From Natrinema mahii (lineage in GTDB: Archaea; Halobacteriota; Halobacteria; Halobacteriales; Natrialbaceae), in assembly GCA_000690595.2 (NCBI GenBank), contig JHUT02000007.1, positions 124,402 through 188,401 on the forward strand: DNA of 64,000 nt, in the 5' to 3' direction. Of the stretch, positions 25,312 through 33,087 are shown one piece after another. A model generated the notes under the pieces. The model was not told the DNA's origin. It saw only the letters and a program-made list of their open reading frames with translations, and searched no databases. Each line of letters starts with the position of its first letter. Position 1 is the first letter of the stretch. The translations under genes were made by a program, and so were the position numbers.

Positions 25312-25397
25312 ATTACAGTCGTCCCTGAACCGATTCACACACCGATCGCGATCCAGTCGTGCGAGCAGGTGTCCGATGACGTTCAGTGGCTGCTATA
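25312..25397. repeat. palindromic repeat family B, copy 2 (diverged)
   Basis: 86 bp. Left part ATTACAGTCGTCCCTGAACC and right part GTTCAGTGGCTGCTATAG correspond to the arms of copies 2433-2514 and 28953-29036; the middle GATCGCG and CGTGCGAGCAGG is also recognisable. More substitutions than the other two copies. It lies between rpsJ and the rhomboid gene. Confidence 0.65.
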
Positions 25398-25498
25398 GCG
25401 GCCGCCGTATCGATCGGGGTCCAATGGGCCCGTGCCGACCGTCGACACCACATCAGTAAGCGCCGGGACTTTTGCCCGCCGCCGTCCCAACTCCCCCT

Positions 25499-26194
25499 AT
25501 GGCCCGTCCCTCCACGTCTCGATCGGCGACCGACCTGCGATCCGACTCCGGGAGCGACGAGCCGGGGCCCCGCTCGAGCAGCGCCGTCCTCGAGGTGCTC
25601 GTCGTCTTCGTCCTCGTCTTCGTCGTCCAAGCCCTGACCGCGCTCGTCGGCGTGATGGGGACGTTCTTCGTCCTCAGGCCGCCGCTGACGGCCGCCCCGT
25701 GGACGATCGTCACGAGCGTCTACGCCCACGACGGCCTCGGCCACCTCGTCTCGAACGGCCTCGCCTTGCTGGTCTTCGGCTGGCCGGTCGCGCGGGCGAC
25801 GACGCGAGCCCGCTTTCACGCCTTCGTCGCCGTGACCGGCGCGACCGCCGGAGCCGCTCAGATCGTCCTCACGCGGCTGCTGGCGGCGGTGCCCCTGGCC
25901 CCCGTCGCGCCCTCTCCGGGCGTTCTCGGTGCCAGCGGCGCCGTCTTCGCCCTGCTCGGCTACCTCCTTGCGTCGAACCGCCTCTCGAGCGGGCTCGGCT
26001 CGCTCGTCGACGTCCCGCCCTGGCTGTCGGCGCTCGTCGTCGTCGGCCTCGCGGTCGCGGTTACCGTCGCGACCGCCTCCCCCGGTGTCGCCCTACTCGC
26101 ACATTTCACCGGCTTCCTCGTCGGTGCCGTCGCCGGACGAGCGCGCGTCCTCGCTGTCGGCTCGAGTCGGGGCTCGGGCTCTGCGGGGGCCTGA
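25499..26194 (+). CDS. rhomboid-family intramembrane serine protease
   Basis: 231 residues with six hydrophobic segments after a charged, Ser-rich N-terminus. The serine nucleophile is in GASGAVFALLGYLL (GxSG) and the general-base histidine in LLAHFTGFLVGAVAG. HDGLGHLVSNGLALLVFGWP contains the conserved His/Asn of helix 2. It should cleave membrane proteins within the bilayer. ATG 25499 is used rather than the in-frame ATG at 25472, because the gap before it is promoter-like. Monocistronic. Confidence 0.88.
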   Translation: MARPSTSRSATDLRSDSGSDEPGPRSSSAVLEVLVVFVLVFVVQALTALVGVMGTFFVLRPPLTAAPWTIVTSVYAHDGLGHLVSNGLALLVFGWPVARATTRARFHAFVAVTGATAGAAQIVLTRLLAAVPLAPVAPSPGVLGASGAVFALLGYLLASNRLSSGLGSLVDVPPWLSALVVVGLAVAVTVATASPGVALLAHFTGFLVGAVAGRARVLAVGSSRGSGSAGA

Positions 26195-26407
26195 GCGTGC
26201 TGGCAGACCGCGGAGGGGCCACTACAGTGCTGCCCGTGGACCGCTGCGACCGTCGTTTCGCGCCGTCGCTCCGCGTGACTCCCGTTCGCAACGTCGCTGT
26301 CGTACTCCTCGAGCGCCGATCCGGCTCGAGGCGCGTCCGTGGTGGTGTGTCCCGATCCCGCTTCGAAACACAAGCCTCAAATAGAAACCACGGATATGAA
26401 CGTTCGA

Positions 26408-26479
26408 GGGCTCGTAGATCAGTGGTAGATCGCTTCCTTCGCAAGGAAGAGGCCCGGGGTTCAAATCCCCGCGAGTCCA
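26408..26479 (+). tRNA. tRNA-Ala (anticodon CGC)
   Basis: Cloverleaf: acceptor arms GGGCTCG and CGAGTCC with the G3:U70 pair that defines alanine tRNA, D arm around TAGATCAGTGGTAGATC, anticodon stem CTTCC/GGAAG with loop TTCGCAA, and T arm CCGGGGTTCAAATCCCCG. No intron and no encoded CCA. Downstream sequence has many CTTCGCTCG-type repeats. Its 3' end is a typical integration site for haloarchaeal elements, and accessory genes follow it. Confidence 0.95.
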
Positions 26480-26593
26480 CTTCTTCACGTCGCTTCGCTC
26501 GTTCAGTCGTGGACTCGCCGTAGTCACACTCGCTTCGCTCGCGTGACTCCCGGCAAGTCCTGACCCCGACCGCCCCCAGTCGCGAACTGGCGG

Positions 26594-26749
26594 AATTGCG
26601 ACTCCACACAGCAAGAACGGTCTCGAGGTCGCCGTGGAGATCGCGACGGTCTTGAGTCGGCGATCGTCGTCGGCACAGCGGTGGTCGGCGTACTCGTCGC
26701 GGAACTGGTCGACCGCTGCCTTCGAGCCGAACTCGATCCGGTCGGTCAT
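26594..26749 (-). pseudogene. truncated small accessory gene next to tRNA-Ala
   Basis: Reading leftward from ATG 26749: MTDRIEFGSKAAVDQFRDEY, then DDDRRLKTVAISTATSRP. Codon use looks real for about 40-50 residues, then the frame runs on through the antisense of the tRNA, giving the well-known false motif RGDLNPGPLPCE. The natural end is therefore missing, probably lost during an integration or deletion at the tRNA. The start overlaps the stop of the gene at 26749-27072 (TGATG), so they were one operon. Confidence 0.45.
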
Positions 26750-27072
26750 CAGTAGGCTCCGGTGATGTAGCGGGCGAGTCGGCAGTTCTTGAGCGTCCGC
26801 AAGTGGCCGTCGTAGCCGCCTTCTGGGTCGGTCTGTTGGAGCGACGAGCGCTCGAGGACATCCTCGAGGTCGGGCGTGACGTGCCAGGATTTCTGGCCGG
26901 GTGGGGTATCGACCCAGACGACGGGCCACCCGTCGTGCCAGTACCAGCCCGCGGTGTTCGGGCCCCACGTAAGGCGGATCGCCCTCGCGAAGGCGATCGC
27001 GAGGAGATTCCGGTCGTGGTAGACCTCGTCGAGAGACTTCTCGTCAGTCGGTGGCGGGTTGTCCGAACCCAT
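26749..27072 (-). CDS. small accessory protein of plasmid/virus type, 107 aa
   Basis: Function not recognised. Soluble, rich in Trp and aromatic residues in the middle: NTAGWYWHDGWPVVWVDTPP and KSWHVTPDLEDVLERSS, with a charged N-terminus. Similar small Trp-rich proteins occur in integrated elements of haloarchaea (general impression; not tested). It is the first gene of a short leftward operon that ends in a truncated gene beside tRNA-Ala. Confidence 0.6.
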   Translation of the reverse strand: MGSDNPPPTDEKSLDEVYHDRNLLAIAFARAIRLTWGPNTAGWYWHDGWPVVWVDTPPGQKSWHVTPDLEDVLERSSLQQTDPEGGYDGHLRTLKNCRLARYITGAY

Positions 27073-27177
27073 GCTCAGATGGGTCGCTCGAGCGAGTGAT
27101 AGCGGTCGGGAATGTCATAGTCTCGTACTGGTGAGACCACTGTTTAAACAGTTTCAGGACCAGTTAGGAATGTAGCC

Positions 27178-27375
27178 ATGCCGATCCACCAGTTGACACA
27201 AGTCGGTCGTACGTCGGGCGGTGTTGTACTTCCGAAGGGCGAGCTTCGGGCGCTCGGATTGGTCGATGAAGATGGAAACGTGAAAGATCAGCCGGTCCGG
27301 GTAACACGGACCGACACAGGGACGTGGAAGGTTTCAGTGACCGATCCGAACGACTACCCGAAAGCAGAGGCGTAG
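27178..27375 (+). CDS. AbrB/SpoVT-like small DNA-binding protein
   Basis: 65 residues, MPIHQLTQVGRTSGGVVLPK, with GGVVLPKGELRALGLVDEDG as the typical swapped-hairpin AbrB loop, and VRVTRTDTGTWKVSV as last strands. It is probably a plasmid-type regulator or antitoxin. The next tiny gene starts three bases after the stop, so they form a pair. Upstream is the palindrome ACTGTTTAAACAGT, which may be its operator. Confidence 0.68.
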   Translation: MPIHQLTQVGRTSGGVVLPKGELRALGLVDEDGNVKDQPVRVTRTDTGTWKVSVTDPNDYPKAEA

Positions 27376-27378
27376 AAC

Positions 27379-27522
27379 ATGACTGACGGATCGAGTTTCC
27401 CGGAAGAGGACGGACTCGAAGACATGGATCCCGACGAGGCTCGCAAGCGACTGCTCCGATCCATCGTCAAACGGGACATGGACCGCCACCGCGAGATCTA
27501 CGACGTGTTGGCCGACGAGTAG
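27379..27522 (+). CDS. 47-aa acidic partner of the AbrB-like gene
   Basis: Reads MTDGSSFPEEDGLEDMDPDE and then a basic helix ARKRLLRSIVKRDMDRHREI, ending YDVLADE. Too short for a catalytic domain. Position (three bases after the AbrB-like stop) implies co-transcription. It might be a regulatory or antitoxin-like peptide; I do not recognise the family. Confidence 0.55.
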   Translation: MTDGSSFPEEDGLEDMDPDEARKRLLRSIVKRDMDRHREIYDVLADE

Positions 27523-27609
27523 TCAATTTCGCGGCGAAACTCGATCATCTCAAGTGCGACGACGCGAGATTCGGGTGATAACACTTCTCGAGTCGTCAAT
27601 GGAGACGAC

Positions 27610-28788
27610 TCAGTATGTTTGGGGCGGCCGCTCAAGTATCTCGAAAATCTCCTTCGCACGGTATTCTTGGTTGCGCTTTTTGCCCGTAACCTCTTCTAGG
27701 ACGCCTTCGTCTTCCAGATCGGCAATCGCACGGTACGCAGTCGATCGCTCAATATCGAGCCTCTCCGCGACTGTTTTGGTCGTCACATACGGCTGCTCAA
27801 AGAGACTGCATGCTAAGCGATTCATCGCGTACTGGACGCCACCGTACTCCTCCTCGTAGCTGCGTCGTAGCTCGTCTAGTGCCAGCGTTCGAGTAACGGA
27901 CTCCTCTGCCTGCTGGGCAACTCCCGTCACAAAAAACGAGATCCATTCTTCCCAGTCACCGCGGGATCGGACAGCGTCCATGCAGTCGACATACGTGGCT
28001 TTGTTCCGATTGAAGTGTTCACTGAGATAGAGGTTCGGGCGCTCGAGAAGGCCGCTATCGTACAGCTGGAGTGTGATGAGCAGACGACCGAGGCGTCCAT
28101 TCCCGTCACCATACGGGTGGATCGTTTCGAACTGGTAGTGGAAGAGCGCGATGTCTACGAGCGTGTGATAGCTCCCGCCGGTTCGGTAGTAGGTCACCAA
28201 AGCGTCCATCAGCCCGTCAACTTCGCCGGGAACTGGTGGTAAAAAGTCTCCGAGGTGGTTTGGAACCGTCTTGTAGGCACCAATCGTGTCGGTATCGACA
28301 CGGTCGTCCGGAACGTCCGTGAGTAACGTTTCGTGGAGGTCGTGAAGAAGCGAAACGGAAATTTCTCCCCCGCCGTCGAGTATCTCAATACCGTCTTCGA
28401 CAGCCTGCTCGTAGTTGAGGACCTCCTGCGTGTCCTTGGTATCTGCTTCACTCGTTGATTCGATAGAATATTCGTCCTCGGATTCGTCGAGACTCCGCGT
28501 CTCGAGGCTGTAAAGAGCGTTATAGTCGACATCAGCCCCCTCGATCTCGGCCGATTCCATCGCTTCTTTCCGTAGAAGCGACGTGTAGAGGACGGGCGGA
28601 AAGTCGAGTTCGAGACTGACACCACTGAGCTTGCCGAGCCAAAACGTGGCGTCGGCGAGGAGGTCATAGAAGTCTGCATCTAACTCGAGGTCGCGCGAGG
28701 GTGGTAGTGGGTCTGGCTTGTAGTACGACTCTTTCCCGTAGGAAATAAGTTCGCCAGGTGCCGTATCTTGAACTTCAATCCCCTTCAT
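27610..28788 (-). CDS. Fic-domain protein with N-terminal inhibitory helix and C-terminal winged HTH
   Basis: 392 residues. The Fic core motif is HPYGDGNGRLGR starting at His224, with Asp228, Asn230 and Arg232 for metal and nucleotide binding; it transfers AMP or another NMP to a target hydroxyl. The inhibitory motif (S/T)xxxE(G/N) is SAEIEG at residues 79-84, placing it in the N-terminally inhibited class. Residues near 330-380 form a winged HTH (VTTKTVAERLDIERSTAYRA), so it may repress its own promoter. Lower G+C than its neighbours suggests transfer. Two 51-bp tandem repeats lie just before the start. Confidence 0.92.
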   Translation of the reverse strand: MKGIEVQDTAPGELISYGKESYYKPDPLPPSRDLELDADFYDLLADATFWLGKLSGVSLELDFPPVLYTSLLRKEAMESAEIEGADVDYNALYSLETRSLDESEDEYSIESTSEADTKDTQEVLNYEQAVEDGIEILDGGGEISVSLLHDLHETLLTDVPDDRVDTDTIGAYKTVPNHLGDFLPPVPGEVDGLMDALVTYYRTGGSYHTLVDIALFHYQFETIHPYGDGNGRLGRLLITLQLYDSGLLERPNLYLSEHFNRNKATYVDCMDAVRSRGDWEEWISFFVTGVAQQAEESVTRTLALDELRRSYEEEYGGVQYAMNRLACSLFEQPYVTTKTVAERLDIERSTAYRAIADLEDEGVLEEVTGKKRNQEYRAKEIFEILERPPQTY

Positions 28789-28798
28789 GCACGTAACT

Positions 28799-28900
28799 GC
28801 TCTATTGATCCACCATAGTTGTATCTAACGGCACTAAATGCAAACAATGGCTCCATTGATCTGGCATAGGCGAATCTAGCGGCATCGAATGCAAACAACG
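28799..28900. repeat. two tandem 51-bp imperfect repeats in the fic promoter
   Basis: Units 28799-28849 and 28850-28900 match at about 39 of 51 positions, sharing ATTGATC, GCATAG-like, ATCTA(A/G)CGGCA and AATGCAAACAA. They abut each other and end 11 bases before the fic start codon, so they probably carry two binding sites for a regulator, perhaps the HTH of Fic itself. Confidence 0.7.
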
Positions 28901-28952
28901 ATCTTAGAAGGGGGTCTTGTTGTGTATCAGTGGATTGCATGCAGCCACGATC

Positions 28953-29036
28953 TATAGTAACCGCTGAAACGATTCATACACTGATCGCAGCGCTATCGTG
29001 CGATCAGGTGTGCAATGACTGTCAGTGGCTACTATA
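28953..29036. repeat. palindromic repeat family B, copy 3
   Basis: 84 bp with ends TATAGTAACCGCTGA and TCAGTGGCTACTATA and inner arms CTGATCGCA and TGCGATCAG. Near-identical in layout to 2433-2514. Its right end supplies the TAG stop of a decayed leftward reading frame. Confidence 0.85.
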
Positions 29037-29169
29037 GTGTGAGTTCTTGCAGGATGTCGTGTCCGCGAACCCACTCCTCGAGGACATCTTAAATGTACTT
29101 ACTGCGAGCGTTGTGTCCGAGAAGATCGGGTATAATCGGACGACTTTTTCCGATTCTATCCTCGAGAAC
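29032..29169 (-). pseudogene. decayed regulator-like fragment with internal stop
   Basis: Leftward frame GKSRPIIPDLLGHNARSKYI, then TAA, then in the same frame DVLEEWVRGHDILQELTL and TAG. TTA to TAA would restore a continuous KYILDVLEEW, so a single nonsense mutation is likely. The stretch IPDLLG...ARxKYIL resembles the first part of haloarchaeal winged-helix regulators. The final TAG lies inside repeat B3. The surrounding 28901-29259 has no intact gene. Confidence 0.4.
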
Positions 29170-29259
29170 CACTAAATCGCCGCGGGCTCCTGTCCGGAAC
29201 GCGAGCAATCCGGATCCCACGAATCTGAATCTGTCACTCGATTTTGATCCGGGGCGGGC

Positions 29260-29538
29260 ATGAGTCGGACCTGGCGACGGGGGATCGAACGCGACGAGGA
29301 CGGCGACTCCGAAATCGTCGCGGAGGACCGCACCCGCGAGAACCTCAGGCGGTTCCACCGTACGTACGAACGGGTCGTGGACCGCGTCGTCGGAGAGGTC
29401 TATCCGTTCTCCTTTTTCGATGCTCTGGCCGATAGCCGATCGGCTCTTCCTGTTGACGGTCCGGATCGACGATCCGCTTCCCGTCGGTCATTTAGACCGG
29501 TTGGAATTGTGGTTCAAATAATTCAGTTGGACACATAA
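29260..29538 (+). CDS. possible 92-aa protein or gene fragment
   Basis: Reads MSRTWRRGIERDEDGDSEIV, then TRENLRRFHRTYERVVDRVV and GEVYPFSFFDALADSRSALP. The first 60 residues show haloarchaeal codon bias and a plausible helix; the end (DRRSASRRSFRPVGIVVQII) does not, so the gene may be truncated or fused to non-coding sequence. No family recognised. Confidence 0.35.
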   Translation: MSRTWRRGIERDEDGDSEIVAEDRTRENLRRFHRTYERVVDRVVGEVYPFSFFDALADSRSALPVDGPDRRSASRRSFRPVGIVVQIIQLDT

Positions 29539-29571
29539 CTGTTATCTGTGATGGATACGTAATCCAATAGC

Positions 29572-30294
29572 ATGCGATATGTGACATATGTTATCACGCC
29601 AACACGGGGGTACTTCGATCGGGGTGCGGAGCGCCTCCGGGAACTGGGGGTCACGTTCGATGCCGTTCGAAACGTCGAACAGCTCGACGACGGGACGATC
29701 ATGACACAGAAAGTACTGCGGGGAGATCGGGCCGTCGCCGAGCGGGCGCTCGAGGAGACGGGGCCGACGGTCGTCGACTACCAGTTGACCGACGCCGGCG
29801 ACGGGACGATCCTTCAACTGCACTACGAGCCGAGCGACCTCACGCGGGAGTTACGGGCGATACACAACCGGCACGCGGTGTTGCTCGACTACCCGCTCGA
29901 GTACACCGGGCCGGCAAACCGGAGCCTTCGCGTCTCGGAGATCGGCCGCGAGGACGCACTTCGGCGCGTCATCGAGGAGACGCGGGCGATCGTCGACGTC
30001 GAGATCGAGCGACTCGGCAGCTACGATCCGTCCGCCGAACGGCCCTTTACCGAACTGACCGACCGCCAGCGGGAGGTGTTACGCGTCGCCGTCGAGGCGG
30101 GCTACTACGAGGAGCCCCGCCGGGTCACCTACGGGGACATCGCCGCCCGACTGGACTGTTCCGCGGGGACGGTCGGCCAACACCTCCGCCGGGTCGAAGC
30201 CCGACTCATGCCGTCGCTCGTCAGCGGTGACGCCGAGCGGGCGGCCGAGACCGACCGGCAGCCCGATCCGGCGGCGACCGGCCCGTCGCGGTAG
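29572..30294 (+). CDS. bacterioopsin-activator-type HTH_10 regulator
   Basis: 240 residues. N-terminal alpha/beta sensor-like domain (MRYVTYVITPTRGYFDRGAE) and C-terminal HTH_10 domain: FTELTDRQREVLRVAVEAGY near residues 160-179, then RRVTYGDIAARLDCSAGTVG and QHLRRVEARLM. Such proteins are transcription regulators in haloarchaea, often of stress or light-linked genes. The upstream ATGGATACGTAATCC region is AT-rich. It diverges from nothing and its target is unknown; another member lies at 36988. Confidence 0.87.
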   Translation: MRYVTYVITPTRGYFDRGAERLRELGVTFDAVRNVEQLDDGTIMTQKVLRGDRAVAERALEETGPTVVDYQLTDAGDGTILQLHYEPSDLTRELRAIHNRHAVLLDYPLEYTGPANRSLRVSEIGREDALRRVIEETRAIVDVEIERLGSYDPSAERPFTELTDRQREVLRVAVEAGYYEEPRRVTYGDIAARLDCSAGTVGQHLRRVEARLMPSLVSGDAERAAETDRQPDPAATGPSR

Positions 30295-30332
30295 CCGACT
30301 CCCTCGAGCGGGGAAGGCCGTCCTGGACTCGG

Positions 30333-31181
30333 CTAGCCGCAGTCGGTCGGCTCGTTCCCGCCCCGGATCGCGGCCATCGTGACAGCCAGTATCGAGCCGA
30401 CGAGGGTCGTACTCAGCGCCGTCCCGACGTACGGAACGCGTCCAAGCAGCCACGCTGCGAGGCCGAACCCGACGACGAGCGCGAGCAGCTGCCAGCCGAT
30501 GCCGCGGGTCGCGCGAGCGCTCCGGGCGAGCGCGGCGACCGGCCCCGACCCGGTGACGACGAACGCGGGCGCGAGGAAGAACCGCACGAACACGGCGGAG
30601 AGGGGGACCGCGAGTACCGCGCCGACGACGAGTCCGACGTCCCCGAGGGAGCCGACCGCCCGTCCGACCGCATCGAACAGGACGATCAGTCCGAGATACG
30701 CCAGCCACCGTCGTCCCCAGCGCGGCCAGTCCCAGCCGTCGCCGACCGCGAGCGTCCGCGCGATGGTCACGGTTCCGGCGGCCGCGACGACCGCCAGCGC
30801 GAGGGCTTCGAGGCCGACCGCCCAGACGAGATAGGGGAGTTTCAGGTCGACGAGCACCTCGAGCGGCCGGATCGTGTTCGAGACGCCGGTCGGATAGCCG
30901 GCGTATTCGATCCCGATCGAGACGTCGTCGCCGGTGACCAGCGCCGGGATCGGGTCCCACCGTCGGAGTCGATCGAGGAGCGCGAGGACGAGTCCGGCCG
31001 CGGTAAAGGGCACCAGCAGCGCCGGATCGCGTCGGAGACGCGGTATCACGTCGGCGATTCCGGTCGGCGGCGTATCGGTATCGTCGGTATCCGTCTCGGG
31101 GGCCGCCCCGTCGGTCGTCACCGACTCGGCCTCGTCGGTCGATGCTCGTTCCCGTCCGTCGTCGCCGTCGTCGTCACTCAT
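30333..31181 (-). CDS. membrane protein partner of PQQ-propeller protein
   Basis: 282 residues from ATG 31181 (MSDDDGDDGRERASTDEAES). An acidic Asp/Thr-rich cytoplasmic start of about 45 residues is followed by about six hydrophobic segments, for example LLVPFTAAGLVLALLDRL, LVWAVGLEALALAVVAAAGT, LVVGAVLAVPLSAVFVRFFL and LLALVVGFGLAAWLLGRV. The pattern resembles DUF7847-type or glycerophosphoryl-diester-like membrane domains, but no function is recognised. Its start overlaps the stop of the PQQ-propeller gene by eight bases, so the two are one operon and may form a membrane complex. Confidence 0.78.
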   Translation of the reverse strand: MSDDDGDDGRERASTDEAESVTTDGAAPETDTDDTDTPPTGIADVIPRLRRDPALLVPFTAAGLVLALLDRLRRWDPIPALVTGDDVSIGIEYAGYPTGVSNTIRPLEVLVDLKLPYLVWAVGLEALALAVVAAAGTVTIARTLAVGDGWDWPRWGRRWLAYLGLIVLFDAVGRAVGSLGDVGLVVGAVLAVPLSAVFVRFFLAPAFVVTGSGPVAALARSARATRGIGWQLLALVVGFGLAAWLLGRVPYVGTALSTTLVGSILAVTMAAIRGGNEPTDCG

Positions 31182-32376
31182 GGTCTCCCTCCAGCGCGAG
31201 GACGCGGTCGCCGTCGACGACGTAGAGAACGCCGTCACCGACCGCCGGCTGCGAGAAGAACCAGTCGGTTTCGCGGGTGTACCGCCGGTCGCCCGTCGCG
31301 GCGTCGAGGACGACGAGGTCGTAGCCGCCGGTCACGTAGACGACGCCGTCCGCGACGACGGGGGCTGCCTCTCGGGTGAACAACAGCGTCCACACCTCGG
31401 CCCCCGTCTCGAGGTCGCGCGCATGCAGCGATTCGGTGCCGTCCGCGAAGAACACCCGGCCGTCGGCGACGGCGACCGCGCCGCCGGTCGCGTTCCCCTC
31501 GAGATCACGCGACCAGCGAACGTCGCCGTTCGCCTCGTAGACCGTGAGCCCGCGTCGGGTCGGGACGACGACCCCGTCGTCCGTCGCTGTCGGCGGGAGT
31601 ACCATCTGCTCGTCGAGTTCGTCCTCCCACACGACGTCACCCGTTTCGGCGTCGAGGGCCCGAACCTGAGACGGCCAGCCGGTGACGAAGACGGTCCCGT
31701 CGCTCACCGCCGGCCGTCGCACGGTCACGCCGAACTCGTCGTCGGCGTCGAGCCGTCGTCGCCATCGTTCGCTGCCGTCGGTGGCCGCGAGCGCGAGGAC
31801 CTCGCCGCGGTCGGGAGCGGCGACGTACACCGTCCCGTCGGCGGGGACCGGCGGCGGACTCTCGAGCCTGCTCACAGGCGGTGACGACCGAGTCGGGCGC
31901 GGCCCGCGCCACCGGTTCGTCCCGAACTGGACGCCGAACCCCCGGAGGCCGCCGTCGGCGTTCAGGCCCGCGACGCCGTTGGCCGTCCTGACCGCCAGCG
32001 TTCCGGTCCGGTAGATCGAGGGGGAGACGTAGGCGGGACTGGAGCGGGACGGAGTGCCGTACGAGAACCGCTCGTCGCCGCTTGCGGCATCGAACGCGGC
32101 GAGTCCCTCGTTGCCGGCATAGACCGTCCCGTCGACGATCACGGGCGACGTGACCGCGAAGCCGCCGGTGTCCTCGAGTCGCCCCTCCCACGCGAGCCGC
32201 AGGTCGTCTTTCGGGCCCACCGCGTCGGGGCTGTGGCCGGTTCCGGCGGCGTCGTAGCGGGCCATCGGCCAGTCGATCGTCGCGGCGTCGGATCGATCGT
32301 CGACGGCCGCGTAGCCGCCGAAGAGGCCGGCGAACCCGAGAGCGCCGCTCGCGAGCGCCTGTCGTCTGGAGGGCAT
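31174..32376 (-). CDS. Tat-exported PQQ-like beta-propeller protein
   Basis: 400 residues. N-terminus MPSRRQALASGALGFAGLFG is a Tat-type signal (SRRQAL) without a clear lipobox. The body has repeated propeller blades such as GTVYAGNEGLAAFDAASGDE, GTVYVAAPDRGEVLALAATD, GTVFVTGWPSQVRALDAETG and GVVYVTGGYDLVVLDAATGD. This fold is often a scaffold (BamB-like) and need not bind PQQ. First gene of an operon with the membrane protein at 30333. A paralogue is at 44925. A palindromic operator lies between its TATA and start. Confidence 0.88.
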   Translation of the reverse strand: MPSRRQALASGALGFAGLFGGYAAVDDRSDAATIDWPMARYDAAGTGHSPDAVGPKDDLRLAWEGRLEDTGGFAVTSPVIVDGTVYAGNEGLAAFDAASGDERFSYGTPSRSSPAYVSPSIYRTGTLAVRTANGVAGLNADGGLRGFGVQFGTNRWRGPRPTRSSPPVSRLESPPPVPADGTVYVAAPDRGEVLALAATDGSERWRRRLDADDEFGVTVRRPAVSDGTVFVTGWPSQVRALDAETGDVVWEDELDEQMVLPPTATDDGVVVPTRRGLTVYEANGDVRWSRDLEGNATGGAVAVADGRVFFADGTESLHARDLETGAEVWTLLFTREAAPVVADGVVYVTGGYDLVVLDAATGDRRYTRETDWFFSQPAVGDGVLYVVDGDRVLALEGDHE

Positions 32377-32381
32377 TCCTG

Positions 32382-32397
32382 TGAACGTGTACGTTCA
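32382..32397. promoter_or_regulatory. palindrome TGAACGTGTACGTTCA before PQQ-propeller gene
   Basis: Seven-base perfect arms TGAACGT/ACGTTCA with a GT centre. It lies 5-21 bases before ATG 32376 and just downstream of the TATA-like GCTTATTG, the position of a repressor site. A GAACGTTC palindrome also occurs before the paralogue at 46127. Confidence 0.6.
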
Positions 32398-32495
32398 ATA
32401 AGCAAATGGGTTCACATTTCGACCCGATCGAACCACGGGACCGGGCCGCGGTCTCGGAACCGTGGTGGCCGCGTCGCGACCCACGGGTGGCCGCT

Positions 32496-32510
32496 TCGAA
32501 ATCCTTTTAG
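32496..32510 (+). promoter_or_regulatory. BRE/TATA of eS24 operon
   Basis: TCGAAATCCTTTTAG, archaeal BRE-TATA pattern about 40 bases before ATG 32548. Confidence 0.6.
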
Positions 32511-32547
32511 GCGCTACACGGGGATAGTAGGGTAACTGAGTGATATC

Positions 32548-32868
32548 ATGGACGTCGACATCATCTCCGAAGAGGAGAACCCCATGTTGCATCGGACCGA
32601 CGTGACCTTCGAACTGTCCCACGAGGACGCGACCCCCGAGCGGCTGCAGGTTCGGGACAGTCTGGCCGCGAAACTGAACAAGGACGCCGACGAGGTCGTC
32701 ATCCGCAAGCTCGACACCAAGTTCGGGATGCGCAAGACCGTCGGGCAGGCCAAGGTCTACGAGACCGCCGACGACGCCCGCGACGTCGAGCAAGACCACA
32801 TGCTCGAGCGGAACAAGATCGGTGCCGACGAGGAGGCCGACGCCGAGGCAGAACCGGAGGAAGCCTAA
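32548..32868 (+). CDS. rps24e: 30S ribosomal protein eS24
   Basis: 106 residues: MDVDIISEEENPMLHRTDVT, VRDSLAAKLNKDADEVVIRK and FGMRKTVGQAKVYETADDA are the S24e core. The acidic tail (EEADAEAEPEEA) is a halophilic extension. Adjacent to eS27-type protein and the Kae1-Bud32 gene, a conserved archaeal cluster. Stop and next start are contiguous. Confidence 0.97.
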   Translation: MDVDIISEEENPMLHRTDVTFELSHEDATPERLQVRDSLAAKLNKDADEVVIRKLDTKFGMRKTVGQAKVYETADDARDVEQDHMLERNKIGADEEADAEAEPEEA

Positions 32869-33003
32869 ATGGCACGTTACGAACTCTACAACGACGACGG
32901 GAGTACGGAGCGCGAACAGTGCCCCCGCTGCGGTGACGTGTTCCTCGCCGACCACGGCGACCGCAAACACTGCGGCAAGTGCAGCTACACCGAGTGGGAG
33001 TAA
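32869..33003 (+). CDS. rps27ae: 30S ribosomal protein S27ae (zinc ribbon)
   Basis: 44 residues, [20 protein letters not shown], with zinc-binding CPRCG and CGKCSYTEW. Starts directly after the eS24 stop; translation is coupled. Followed by a hairpin at 33006. Confidence 0.96.
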   Translation: MARYELYNDDGSTEREQCPRCGDVFLADHGDRKHCGKCSYTEWE

Positions 33004-33005
33004 CG

Positions 33006-33030
33006 AGGGGTCGGGCGTAGCGAGACCCCT
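33006..33030. terminator. hairpin after S27ae
   Basis: AGGGGTC pairs with GACCCCT, loop of 11 bases, directly after the TAA. It may separate the ribosomal transcript from the Kae1-Bud32 gene. No T-run follows. Confidence 0.4.
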
Positions 33031-33087
33031 GAAATCGCCGACGGGTTCTCCGCGCGCCACGTCTCCCAGCGACAGTCGTAACCACAC

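Noticed and set aside
26480-26560. CTTCGCTCG-type short repeats after the tRNA
   Set aside because: Low-complexity sequence common between haloarchaeal genes; no regular spacing, so no CRISPR array or clear attachment site was called.
26222-26968. Leftward frame through the tRNA region containing RGDLNPGP
   Set aside because: The motif is the known artefact of translating antisense tRNA; only the first 40-50 codons from 26749 look like a gene remnant.
29089-29358. Leftward 89-codon frame starting MEPPEV
   Set aside because: Its first two thirds overlap a better-biased frame on the other strand; only the end, treated as a remnant with an internal stop, looks meaningful.
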